Source: Pseudomonadota bacterium
GTDB lineage: Bacteria > Pseudomonadota > Gammaproteobacteria > Steroidobacterales > Steroidobacteraceae
Assembly: GCA_021792755.1 (NCBI GenBank)
Contig: JAJYUA010000015.1
Coordinates: 1 to 64,000 of the forward strand
Direction: 5' to 3'
DNA: 64,000 bases
The notes beneath the pieces are model-generated. The model saw only the letters and a list, made by a program, of their open reading frames with translations. It was not told where the DNA came from and searched no databases. This document shows, piece by piece, positions 1-7,937 of the stretch. The position numbers were made by a program, and so were the translations under genes. Numbering within the stretch: the first letter of the stretch is position 1; each line of letters opens with the position of its first letter.

Positions 1-124
1 CACGGCAGCGAACCCCAGCCCTCGGCTGGATCGTCTCGAACTGCAACCGGACATGCTCGTTCAAGAGTGCCGGACGAGCGCGGGAAAACGGAAGGCGTTA
101 CGCCTCAGATACTAGAGGACGTAA

Positions 125-649
125 CACCCGGAGCCGGTCACGCGGCTGGGCTTGCTGCTCTTGGCGCATACGTTCACGCGCACCTCAGAGCTGATCGGCG
201 CGCAGTGGACTGAGATTCGCGATGCTGAGACCTGGGTCATTCCCGGTGAGCGCATGAAGCGGGGTTTGCCGCACGTCGTCCCGTTATCTCGGCAGGTGAG
301 AGCGATTCTCGGGGAGTTGCGCGCGATGACCGAGGAAGAGTCTCCCTTCATCCTGGCCTCGAGCCAGAATCCGCGCAGCAGCATCAGCAATAACACGTTG
401 CTCTTTGCCTTGTATCCTCTGGGGTACAAGGGGCGCATGACGGGACACGGCTTTCGCGCCGTCGCCTCAACGATCCTCAACGAGAGCAGGCTGTGGGCCC
501 GGGACGGCATTGAACGTCAGCTCGCGCACCGGGAAACGGATCAGGTCCGCGAGGCATATCACCGGGCCGAGTATCTCGAGGAGCGACGGCGGATGATGCA
601 GTGGTGGAGCGACTATCTGGACGATAGTCGCTCGAGAACCCACGAGTAG
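125..649 (+). pseudogene. P4-type tyrosine integrase, C-terminal fragment
   Basis: This is the catalytic C-terminal half of a P4-like tyrosine recombinase, the enzyme that integrates and excises genomic islands at att sites. The frame is open from a stop at 122-124 and gives about 174 residues. It shows the box-I arginine in FTRTSELIGAQW, the box-II HGFRA, the histidine of QLAHRE, the tyrosine region EAYHRAEYL and the MMQWWSDYLD tail of P4 integrases, which are about 400 residues long. Bases 1-124 encode no recognisable N-terminal arm or core-binding domain in any frame, so the gene is 5'-truncated. TTG at 152 is the only obvious in-frame start. It is most likely inactive. Its 3' end overlaps the convergent HTH gene by 37 bp. 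Confidence 0.8.
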
Positions 650-837
650 GGGATGCGGCCGGCGGCGACGACCGGCGGCTTCATTCTGCGCACCGTGCGG
701 CCCGAGCAGCCGAGCATCTCACCCGCCTGCTCGTAGGTTACCGTGCTCGCGAAAGGTCGTTTGGCCAGTGCGTGCGCCACGGCACGCTCGATGAGCGCGG
801 CCAGCTCAGTCTGCGAAAGCGTTATGGATCGGTCCAT
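613..837 (-). CDS. small helix-turn-helix (excisionase-like) protein
   Basis: A 74-residue protein. The segment TVTYEQAGEMLGCSGRTVRR (residues ~30-49) looks like a MerR/excisionase-type helix-turn-helix: a helix, a GCSGR turn and a recognition helix. I chose ATG at 837 because GGGGAA lies just upstream; the longer frame to 984 would add low-complexity sequence without support. The gene is the last of a minus-strand run that starts at about 2,498, and it converges on the integrase fragment. Such proteins usually control excision or transcription of mobile elements, but that role is inferred from family and position only. Confidence 0.5.
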   Translation of the reverse strand: MDRSITLSQTELAALIERAVAHALAKRPFASTVTYEQAGEMLGCSGRTVRRMKPPVVAAGRIPYSWVLERLSSR

Positions 838-892
838 AGTCCATTCCCCGGCGCGGGATGCGACTGCGGCGGGTACCTCGGCGGTGCGGGTG

Positions 893-1366
893 TCACGGTC
901 TCTGCAGGATGAGCATTCCAAGAGCATGAATGGCTGCGGCGGCTCGAGAGAGGCACCAGGCGACCCAGATGCGGCTTGCCGCACCCATCATCCCCGCCAG
1001 AACCAGCATTGCCGGCAGCCGCCAACGGTGCCATCGCAGCGCCGACTCCGCGTAGGCCCGCCACGCGGCCAGCGACTGATTTACGGCCTGCACTTCAGCG
1101 TGTACGGTCTGCGCCGCCACGCCGCGGATGTCACCGATCGCTCTGTGAACCCCGGCCGCCACCGCGCGTTCCGCGCCCGCCGAGATCGCCGCCTCGAGGG
1201 TCTTGACGGTCTGCGCCATCGCTGTGCGGATTGCAACCTGCGCGGCCTCGACCTGTGCCTTCTGAGTGGCGGCGGCTGTGCGCCGCCACTCATCCGCCGC
1301 CTGCTGGGTCAGCACGTTCAACTCACCGCGCAGCCCGGCAATCATCATTTCCACCGCATCGCTCAT
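893..1366 (-). CDS. small coiled-coil and membrane protein, third gene of stb-like operon
   Basis: A 157-residue protein whose family I do not recognise. Residues ~10-95 are alanine-rich and helical, probably a coiled coil. Residues ~108-150 contain one or two hydrophobic segments (around LPAMLVLAGMMGAA), so it is probably membrane-anchored near its C-terminus. Its ATG overlaps the stop of the upstream ATPase gene in an ATGA arrangement at 1363-1366, which implies translational coupling. The position is that of stbC in R388-type stability operons (DNA-binding protein, ATPase, third protein). Similarity to StbC cannot be claimed from sequence, so the role is open. Confidence 0.5.
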   Translation of the reverse strand: MSDAVEMMIAGLRGELNVLTQQAADEWRRTAAATQKAQVEAAQVAIRTAMAQTVKTLEAAISAGAERAVAAGVHRAIGDIRGVAAQTVHAEVQAVNQSLAAWRAYAESALRWHRWRLPAMLVLAGMMGAASRIWVAWCLSRAAAAIHALGMLILQRP

Positions 1367-2118
1367 TTCGCACCCTCCTGGGCCAAGTAGTCATATACGG
1401 CCCGCAGATTCGTCTGAGCCTTACGGGCGAAGCCGATGCCATCCAGGGCGAGTCCGAGGCGAGCTTCCGCGTCCACGTTCCCGCGCGCCTTGGCGGCCTT
1501 CTCGCGCAGCGCGTCCAAGTCGATCCCCGCGACACCCGCGATGCCGGTGCCGTCGAGCAACGCATGGTAGGACGAGTCTGAATCGAGGAGCGGGGAGTAA
1601 TAGATCGGGGTCGGACAGAGTTCGATGCCGGCGGATGCGCAAAAGTCCGCGATCTGTTTCCCGGCCGCCGACTCGCGCAGATCCCGGAATCCGGTCTCTC
1701 CTTTGCGCACGAGGTTGTAGACGAGCACCTGCCTCACGCCTTGGGGCAGCTTATTGACGAACTTCTCCAGGCCCGATGCGCACTTGCGGCCCGCCTCGAA
1801 CGGGATGACCACCGTCATCTCGCTCGGGAGCTGCCCGACCTCCACCAGTTCGGTGAGCACCTGCGCGCAGAGCTCGCTGTCGGTGACCCCGGCGTCGATG
1901 ATCGTAGTGTGCTTGCTGTCACTGGCAAAAAGGCGGGTCTTCAGAACGCGCGCACCACGCTCGTCATCGCGGGAGAGCAACTCGACCTCATCACCCCCCG
2001 GGGATGCGCTCTCGATGGAGAGGATCGCAGGGTGTGGAGCGTGAGCGGCGAGGACATGCTTCGCAATCACGGTTTTTCCGATGCTGCCGACGGGCAGCGC
2101 GACGATGTAGATCTTCAT
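1363..2118 (-). CDS. StbB/ParA-like P-loop ATPase (plasmid stability)
   Basis: A 251-residue protein with an N-terminal beta strand and Walker A-like loop MKIYIVALPVGSIGKTVIA (residues 1-19). This is the layout of StbB/ParA-type NTPases that help plasmids segregate or position. An aspartate-ended strand TTIIDAG (residues ~71-77) is a plausible Walker B. A later strand VVIPFEAGRK and the pair VLVYNLVRKGET (~130-143) fit a ParA-like core. It lies between a DNA-binding gene and a small membrane protein, overlapping both by 4 bp, so the three form one operon. The role in stability or conjugation control is inferred from family and context. Confidence 0.65.
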   Translation of the reverse strand: MKIYIVALPVGSIGKTVIAKHVLAAHAPHPAILSIESASPGGDEVELLSRDDERGARVLKTRLFASDSKHTTIIDAGVTDSELCAQVLTELVEVGQLPSEMTVVIPFEAGRKCASGLEKFVNKLPQGVRQVLVYNLVRKGETGFRDLRESAAGKQIADFCASAGIELCPTPIYYSPLLDSDSSYHALLDGTGIAGVAGIDLDALREKAAKARGNVDAEARLGLALDGIGFARKAQTNLRAVYDYLAQEGAK

Positions 2119-2498
2119 GTGGATTTCCTCTTCTTCGGACGTAGATCAGAAAGAATGTCGGTGGGCTCCGGGCCGTAGGCGTCGGCGAGGGACGGAGTGA
2201 CGGAATCCGATGTCCCCGCGGCCGGGAGGTCTGTGCCTCGGGGAGGACCGGATGGCTGGCGCGCGCTCGCGGTGGCGTTGTAAACCCGGCCCAGGTGAGC
2301 CCTGCACCAGCGCCGCAGCCAGCGGGGTGAGACCGGATGCCCGGCGCGGGAAAGAGCACGGGCGATCTGGGCATAGCTGTATCCCTCCGCCAGGCGCCGG
2401 GAGATCTCCTGCGTCCATGACCACAGCGGCGAGCGGCGGCGTGCGGGTAAACCGGCGCCACCCATTTCGAGTTCTTGAGGCTTGTGGGCGTGATCCAT
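2115..2498 (-). CDS. HTH DNA-binding protein, first gene of stb-like operon
   Basis: A 127-residue protein. Residues ~25-70 (around RRLAEGYSYAQIARALSRAG and VSPRWLRRWCRAHLGR) form a helix-turn-helix of the type found in plasmid StbA/KfrA/TraK-like small regulators; the rest is low-complexity and Pro-rich. Start at 2498 is decided by GGAGG five bases upstream; an ATG 12 bp further upstream overlaps that ribosome site itself. It overlaps the ATPase gene by ATGA at 2115-2118. The repeats at 2554-2683 lie just upstream and are the obvious candidate binding sites. DNA binding is well supported; the specific StbA-like role is inference. Confidence 0.6.
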   Translation of the reverse strand: MDHAHKPQELEMGGAGLPARRRSPLWSWTQEISRRLAEGYSYAQIARALSRAGHPVSPRWLRRWCRAHLGRVYNATASARQPSGPPRGTDLPAAGTSDSVTPSLADAYGPEPTDILSDLRPKKRKST

Positions 2499-2553
2499 GT
2501 AGACCTCCATGCCCCGTTCCCCCGGCAGGGAGACTCCGCACCCGGTGCCGTGA

Positions 2554-2683
2554 ATCGCCCCATGTTTCGGGCCATATCGAGGGCTATCGATCGCCCCATG
2601 TGATGGGGCGGATTGCAACCCTATTGCAGCCCGCTGGATAGGTCGTTGTATGACCCTCGCCTAGCCCGCTGGATGGGTCGTTG
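2554..2683. repeat. direct repeats and hairpin upstream of stb-like operon
   Basis: Two pairs of direct repeats with near-equal spacing. ATCGCCCCATGT occurs at 2554-2565 and 2590-2601 (36 bp apart). GCCCGCTGGATAGGTCGTTG occurs at 2629-2648 and, with one mismatch, at 2664-2683 (35 bp apart). A perfect hairpin CGCCCCAT-GTG-ATGGGGCG lies at 2592-2610. The 35-36 bp spacing is close to integral helical turns and the array abuts the HTH gene start, which fits an operator or centromere-like site for that protein. Confidence 0.6.
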
Positions 2684-2721
2684 GATAGCCCCGGCGATTC
2701 CGTACAAGGTAAGGGGTTGTA

Positions 2722-2780
2722 TCACACGAGGGGGGTTGCGCTTACGCGCACCGGCTGTGCCGGGCACTCCCCTCGTGTGA
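2722..2780. repeat. 12-bp inverted repeat (possible oriT-type structure)
   Basis: TCACACGAGGGG at 2722-2733 is exactly complementary to CCCCTCGTGTGA at 2769-2780, with a 35-bp loop. The loop contains TGCGCTTACGCGCACCGG; read on the minus strand it includes GTAAGCGCAACC, which loosely resembles MOBQ-type oriT cores (TAAGTGCGCCCT). R388-type stb operons lie next to oriT, which is why this is worth noting. No relaxase gene is visible, so the oriT reading is weak. Confidence 0.4.
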
Positions 2781-3415
2781 CCCACCGCCCCGGCGCTCGG
2801 CGTGGCAGCGCCACTTCTCGCCCCTCGGGGCTCACCCACCTTGGTCAGGGTGCCGACGCACCCCGACACCCCTCAGTCATTACGTCCACTACGCCGTGAG
2901 TGGCAGCGCACCAGCCGCGTGGTACTCCAGGCCTCTTGGCGTGCCTGCGGCGGTGCCTCGCGGTGGCGAAACTGCGCTCCTCATCGGAATCGCTGCCCAG
3001 AGGCCCAGATTGATCCCGGAAATCGCCACATGTGTGATCACGCGTGTGAGTGCGCCCCCGTGCGCCCGGGCCTGTGCGACCCGCACAGCGTGTTTCGGGG
3101 CGCATTGGGCGCCGCCGTGGGGTTCCCGCGCGGCGTGTCGGCGGAGCCGAAATCCGGAGCTGTATGGCGGCTCGCCGCATTCTTCATCAGCAGGTGAAGC
3201 TGACCCGGTTGCTCATTGACGGATGCGTTCGATTGCCTCGAATCATTCGGGAGAATCATCCGTTTGAAGGAGCGATGCAGCGGGCATTCAAGCGACCGCG
3301 CTGCGGGCGGTGATCTTGAAAGCGACCGCACAAATACCGTACGACACAAATGACGTAGCACTGATGTTACGTTGCTAAACGAACCAAATGAATGGAGTTG
3401 TTCTGGCGCGGTCCC
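2781..3415. other. intergenic, no gene recognised
   Basis: About 635 bp between the inverted repeat and the methyltransferase gene. Open frames here lack ribosome sites and domain signals. GC falls toward the 3' end (3,320-3,400), which marks the border of the lower-GC segment. I see no RNA gene or mobile-element end. Confidence 0.3.
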
Positions 3416-4381
3416 TTACTCCACTCTTTGGATGTAAAAAGATTGTGGCTCACAGGAAGCCGTCAGGAACGGGCAAACCCTTTTCAATGCGTCGAAGTGA
3501 TGATGTTTCAGCAGGTTGAGAGCCGCGATGATCTTCCAGTTACGATTGTGTGTGAGGAATGCCTCGAGCAGATATTGTTCGTTCCACAGCCACATCCTCT
3601 CCAGCAACCAGCCCTTATGATAGTCTCTGGGTGAGAGGATATCGTGGATGTGAACGATGACGCCGGGCTTCAGAATCGGAAGAATCTCCAGGTATTCGGT
3701 CAGCACGTCTCCCTGAGGGCGAATCACGTGAGACGAGTCGATGAACAGAATGTCGCCGGCCGCAAGTTCATGGAAGATCTTCTTGTCTACCTCCTCGACC
3801 TTCTGTCGGATGACCGTCGGCCCCAGCGTCTCAAGCCATGGAGCCTCGAAAGGCTCTATGCATGTGTGCTCCCCCCCTCCATTGCGAAGTAGCGCCTCCC
3901 CAGCAATGACCGTAGAATTGCCGCTGCCGATTTCAACGAGCCGCCGAGGCATCTTCGCGCGAATTATCTGGTAGAGAAATTCCGCATCGCCGCGCTCGAA
4001 GGTTCCGTTGTCAACAAAGAACGGTGCTTTGCCACGCTCGGTCGTTGCGACCTGCTGCAACTCGTCCTCGTGACGCAGCGTATCGAGCAACGCGAGTTGC
4101 TCGGGAATGTTCCAGTCGATCCCTGGGAGGCTTCTCTCCAACTCAAGTGGAAATCGTAGATCCCTGGCATCAATGAAGGGCTCGTAGTAATGCTTCTTCA
4201 GCGGCAGAACGCCGACTCTGATCAGAGTCATGCGACACAGCCGCAGTCGGTGCAGCCCCATCCTTCGGATGGATTTCAGAATCAGGGCGGCAGGCAATAC
4301 GAGCGGCAGAAGCAGCAAGTCCAATAGCGGTGTCATTATGACTGTCGCCAGTCCCGACCTGTTCTTGCGTCGTTTCTTCAT
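3416..4381 (-). CDS. membrane-anchored class I SAM-dependent methyltransferase
   Basis: A 321-residue protein. An N-terminal hydrophobic stretch (LLDLLLLPLVLPAALILKS, residues ~19-37) after a basic start KKRRKNR suggests an inner-membrane anchor. The SAM-binding motif I is VEIGSGNSTVIAGEA (~145-159), followed by CIEPFEAPWL and the acidic DILFIDSSHVIR (~205-216), a pattern of the Methyltransf_24 group that modifies glycans or small metabolites. HIHDI (~243-247) is a further conserved element. The substrate is not evident. GC is clearly lower than in flanking chromosomal genes, which suggests recent acquisition with the neighbouring secreted-protein gene. Confidence 0.7.
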   Translation of the reverse strand: MKKRRKNRSGLATVIMTPLLDLLLLPLVLPAALILKSIRRMGLHRLRLCRMTLIRVGVLPLKKHYYEPFIDARDLRFPLELERSLPGIDWNIPEQLALLDTLRHEDELQQVATTERGKAPFFVDNGTFERGDAEFLYQIIRAKMPRRLVEIGSGNSTVIAGEALLRNGGGEHTCIEPFEAPWLETLGPTVIRQKVEEVDKKIFHELAAGDILFIDSSHVIRPQGDVLTEYLEILPILKPGVIVHIHDILSPRDYHKGWLLERMWLWNEQYLLEAFLTHNRNWKIIAALNLLKHHHFDALKRVCPFLTASCEPQSFYIQRVE

Positions 4382-4845
4382 TTTGAGAACTATCTGTTAC
4401 ACACTCGCGGAGCTGAAGTCGCAGACTCAGATGGACTACATCTCTTGCGGGCGCCGCGCGTGCCAACCAAACGTGGCCGCACTCGGCGGTCATGGATCAC
4501 AACCTCACCCGGGAGTTGCAGATGTCGGCAGTTCAGCCCGAGCGTGTTACTACCACTGAACAGCGCCGCCCCTGGTGGTCGTTCGTTCGTCTCGGTGCCC
4601 GCAGGATGAGCCGGATCCAACACGCTGGACGGCTGACAAGCCCGGAAGGCCGCCTCGCCCTCACACTGAGCCCCAATTCTGTGGTGCAAACCGAGCAGTT
4701 GCATTACTTGCGAGCCGCTGCGTGAGGAACTCAGCCGGATTTATGCAAGGATTGGGTTCATTGTGAAAATAATCGGACCAGTAGTGACCTTATTTCTCGA
4801 TCAACTTTATGATGCTGGCGCGACATGCATCGTTGAACAATGCAG
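4382..4845. other. intergenic, no gene recognised
   Basis: About 460 bp between two minus-strand genes. The part near 4,750-4,845 is AT-rich and may hold the terminator of the upstream gene or the promoter of the methyltransferase gene, but I cannot place either convincingly. Confidence 0.3.
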
Positions 4846-6111
4846 TTATTGAACAAACTCCGCAATCAAGCTGTTCTGCGCGTTAGTCGCCATCCAGTAC
4901 ATGTATACGTGACCATTGAACGTCAATAACGTCGGATTACCTTCGCACGGATGTCCGGTATTCACTTTCTTGATCAAAGTATAGTTACCGTTGTTGATTT
5001 GATATTCATATATTTGAATATCGTTAGACCCGCGTGGAACCCAAGCCACGAAAAGAGTGTTGCCCAATGTCGTCAAGCCTATCCCCGTGGTACTCGTTTC
5101 GCCCGGCAACAGCGAGATTAGAGGCGCGCCATTGACATAGATGGCATCAAATTGGCTCGTCGGAGAAAGACCGGTGCCGCCCCACAGCAGCGTCGATCCA
5201 GGCTCGACAGCCAACGTGGGCGAATCTATGGAAACAGATGGCGTACCAAATATCAGCGACTTAATAAACCCCCACCAATTGCCGCCTGCGGTTGGATTGA
5301 ATTGCCCATTGGAGTATGAAATACCGACCCACGGCTCATTCACCGTGCAGGGTCCGCCACTTACCGAGTTACAGACGATGCCGGGCCAACGGCCAGCGTC
5401 ATTGGCGTTATCCCATAAGGGAAGTCCATAAATCTGCGGGTCACTGAAATTCAACCCGTCGACGGACGACGCTATGTGCAGCATGTGGTATACGTCGCTC
5501 CCGGACCCGGCCCAAGCGATATATAACTGCCCATTGGCAGCTGCGAGCGCTGGGCCCGTATAGCTGTCGAACTCCTGTTGAGTGCCGATCAAAAATTTGT
5601 CTTGGAAGTGCAACCCGTCACTTGAATGTGCGAGATCAATGTCCGTTATAGTGCCATTTGAGTTAGTGCGGTAGCCGGTGGTTGACCACGCCAACCACAG
5701 ATAGCCATTGAATGCCGCGAGGCCGGGACCGGAAAAACTCGTGTTTGTTCCGTACACCACCGGTGTTCCAAAGTGCAGCCCGTCGCAAGAGTTTGCGACA
5801 ATGACGCTGTGACTTGCGTTGGTACCGGTCCATGCCAAATAGACGTTTCCGTCAAATACAGCGGCAGCAGGCGTGTCTCTGGTGTAGTCGTTGTTCAAGA
5901 CTATCCAGGTGCCGGGCGACGGAAGGGAAGGACAGGATGGGGGAGGTGGCCCGCCACAGGTGTGCCCCACGGCGCAGGCCATCGCCTGCTCATGTGGGAG
6001 GTAGCCACTCAAGACGCACACAGCAATCACCACTGAAGCCTGAACGGTGAGGCGCCGAAGTCGGCGCATGCCCACCTTGAGATTGCCCCAGATTGAACGA
6101 CCACCCTGCAT
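4846..6111 (-). CDS. secreted beta-propeller-like repeat protein
   Basis: A 421-residue protein with a basic N-terminus and a hydrophobic stretch (TVQASVVIAVCVLSGYLP, residues ~22-39), read as a signal peptide. The mature part repeats a blade-like unit every ~50-60 residues: PAAAVFDGNVYLAWTGTN, PGLAAFNGYLWLAWS, PALAAANGQLYIAWAGSG, GLTTLGNTLFVAWVPRG and PTLLTFNGHVYMYWMATN. This alternation of NG-x-LYxAW strands and SSDGLxF loops is typical of sialidase/neuraminidase-like propellers, but no catalytic residues can be assigned. Start at 6111 is chosen because AGGAGG sits 4 bp upstream; the frame is also open to 6615, where it reads into IS21 sequence. Low GC suggests transfer. Confidence 0.6.
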   Translation of the reverse strand: MQGGRSIWGNLKVGMRRLRRLTVQASVVIAVCVLSGYLPHEQAMACAVGHTCGGPPPPSCPSLPSPGTWIVLNNDYTRDTPAAAVFDGNVYLAWTGTNASHSVIVANSCDGLHFGTPVVYGTNTSFSGPGLAAFNGYLWLAWSTTGYRTNSNGTITDIDLAHSSDGLHFQDKFLIGTQQEFDSYTGPALAAANGQLYIAWAGSGSDVYHMLHIASSVDGLNFSDPQIYGLPLWDNANDAGRWPGIVCNSVSGGPCTVNEPWVGISYSNGQFNPTAGGNWWGFIKSLIFGTPSVSIDSPTLAVEPGSTLLWGGTGLSPTSQFDAIYVNGAPLISLLPGETSTTGIGLTTLGNTLFVAWVPRGSNDIQIYEYQINNGNYTLIKKVNTGHPCEGNPTLLTFNGHVYMYWMATNAQNSLIAEFVQ

Positions 6112-6399
6112 AATGCCTCCTGAATTCATTGTTAGCGAGCGAGCAGAATGGAGTACCTTCAGTGGGCGTATAATGATACGTTGGACGGCGATGGCGAGCA
6201 TGGAGCAAACGAGCCACGCGTAGTCTAGCGATCGAGGTAGAAATACACAACTGCAGCGGCAAGACAGGTGAATTGTCGTGTTCGCAACCCGCGCAGGCAT
6301 GAAGGGCACCCCACACTGAACAGCCTGCCTTGGCTGGTACGACGCTCTCGGACCGCCCTGGTCCACGCAGGAAGGGCATACCATAGAGAGTGGAGCGAA

Positions 6400-6615
6400 A
6401 AGCCGACCCCTTCGCCCGCCCAGCGCTCGACCTGCGCGCGGTACGGGTCGACGGTGGAGACCGTGTTGCGGGCGCGATGCGCCCATCGGTGCACTCAGGG
6501 CCGCATCGTCGGGCAAGGCCGCCACTTTGCGGCGTCCCATCAGCTTCGCGCGGGCAATGTCTCGGTCAGAGTCGTCTTGACGCAGTCGCACCAGGACTTG
6601 GCGATACTGGAACAT
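6400..6615 (-). pseudogene. istA: IS21-family istA remnant (5' end)
   Basis: The minus-strand frame starting at 6615 reads YRQVLVRLRQDDSDRDIARA and LMGRRK, then ALPDDAAL. This is the N-terminus of IS21-family IstA transposases (helix-turn-helix region). The similarity then continues in another frame with NTVSTVDPYRAQVERWAGEG near 6,405-6,480, so there is at least one frameshift and an internal deletion. The DDE catalytic domain and istB are absent. By chance the frame continues open into the adjacent propeller gene. This is a dead IS fragment. Confidence 0.7.
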
Positions 6616-6735
6616 CTCGAAATCTTTTGCGGCTCATGGGCTCCCCTGTCGGCCCAAACAAAGACCGGCAGCGGGGCCGCTTCTGCTCAAGATGCCCGTT
6701 CCCGTCCTTAGATTAAGCTGGCTCTTACGTGCCGA

Positions 6736-7080
6736 TCATCGGGTGGTTCCAATATGCCGGTCGGTGACAGACGATCCGGCTCTTTGAGCCGTGGGGCAGA
6801 AGTAATGCAGCGAAGAGGTCGTCTCGGCCGGCAGCCTGTGATCGGTCGCGGCGGCCTTGGCACAGTACGCTACAGCGTGCGACTCTTTGGCCGGGTGGGC
6901 AGGCCCGTATCGCAGCGTGGGCCACTCGAGCCGCACATGCCGCCTCGGCGGGTAGCCCTTGGTAACTGGTGATTCGGTCAGTTTGGGCAGCCAGCTCACC
7001 ACGCGCAGCGTGCTGCAGCCAGTAAGCAGCGTGCCCGCAAGCAGTCCAGCCCAAAGCGGCGTCCAGGTTATCCATTTCAT
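6736..7080 (-). CDS. putative small lipoprotein
   Basis: A 114-residue frame beginning MKWITWTPLWAGLLAGTLLT followed by GC, a clean lipoprotein signal: a short basic/aromatic n-region, a hydrophobic core and the lipobox LLTG-C. The remainder has no recognisable domain and turns basic and Ser/Thr-rich at the end. It lies between the IS21 remnant and the 3' part of the broken replication gene, so it may be a truncated cargo gene. No strong ribosome site is visible before 7080. Confidence 0.35.
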   Translation of the reverse strand: MKWITWTPLWAGLLAGTLLTGCSTLRVVSWLPKLTESPVTKGYPPRRHVRLEWPTLRYGPAHPAKESHAVAYCAKAAATDHRLPAETTSSLHYFCPTAQRAGSSVTDRHIGTTR

Positions 7081-7273
7081 CGAAGACAAGACGTATCACG
7101 TCGGAGCAGGGATTTCAACACAATTGATTGAAGCGATTGCTGTTCTACTTTCCAGAGGGGCTATGGTGGTGCCCTGCGGGGAAGGCCGGGACATGAATGA
7201 CTGGCAGGCGACGCGCCCGTCCGGCACTGCGCAAGGGTCAGGTTCCGGGACATGGATCAGGGCCGATAGCGCC

Positions 7274-7803
7274 TCAGAGCGCGCCTGGGACGCGCTCCGC
7301 ACCATCCGGCGGGGCCTGGGCGGCTGGCATCTTGCCGGTCCGCGCTCTCTCGCTGCCCGAATCGGTGGTAACAGTTATACCTGATGCAGCCAAGGCCGCC
7401 GCGGACGCGGCGGCGGAGTCCTCGGCCCGCACGAGGATCCAGTGGCGAGTGCGGGTCGTCACACAGACGCCGTGAGCGTCGAGGTGAACGCCGACCGTCC
7501 GCCGGCGAGTGACCGCCACGACCGCCCGGCGGGTCAGGGCGGACTCCGCCTCGCGGATCTCACGCACGGTTTCAGCATCATCGCCCGCATGCGCGAGCAG
7601 TGGCTCGATGAGATCTGCTGGCGGCGTGTCGGCGCCGACCGGCACGCCGTTCTCGGCGGCGAGCCCGCGGAGCCGGCGTGCGGCTTCCGCTTGCCCGACC
7701 TCCAGTTCGGTGTGGACTTCGGGGTCGGGGTGCGGGAACTCACGCTGCTCGGTCACGGTGGCGAGCCGCGCGCCCGCCGTTTCGGCAGCCTCGTGAAACT
7801 CCC
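7274..7803 (-). pseudogene. gpA/HUH replication initiator, 3' part (cut off by IS)
   Basis: The C-terminal ~175 codons of the replication endonuclease whose 5' part is at 11,808-13,190. Across the insertion the minus-strand frame joins exactly: the upstream part ends KFREFH and this part continues EFHEAAETAGAR, with the 11-bp target duplication accounting for the repeated EFH. It contains VGVHLDAHGVC and TRTRHWILVRAED near residues ~105-125 of the fragment, resembling the C-terminal region of phage GPA-type proteins. It has no ribosome site of its own and is presumed not expressed. Confidence 0.7.
7793..7803. repeat. 11-bp target-site duplication, left copy
   Basis: GTGAAACTCCC, identical to 11,808-11,818. 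The two copies flank the IS4-family element plus everything nested within it. A 10-13 bp duplication is usual for this family. Confidence 0.85.
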
Positions 7804-7937
7804 AGGCCTGTCCCAACGTTGATCGGCGGTGAGCCGATAAGTGACTGAAGATATTGTGGAAATCGTGATTTTGAGCGTGTTAACGATTTCGGCCCCAGTA
7901 GGTGGCATTGTGATCCCCGGACGGGTCTCCGGGGGTC

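Noticed and set aside
6268-6716. Plus-strand frames across the IS21 remnant.
   Set aside because: They are shadows of the istA fragment on the minus strand.
7274-7816. A separate 180-residue hypothetical gene next to the IS.
   Set aside because: The first codons are IS end sequence, and the rest joins in frame to the replication gene at 11,808.
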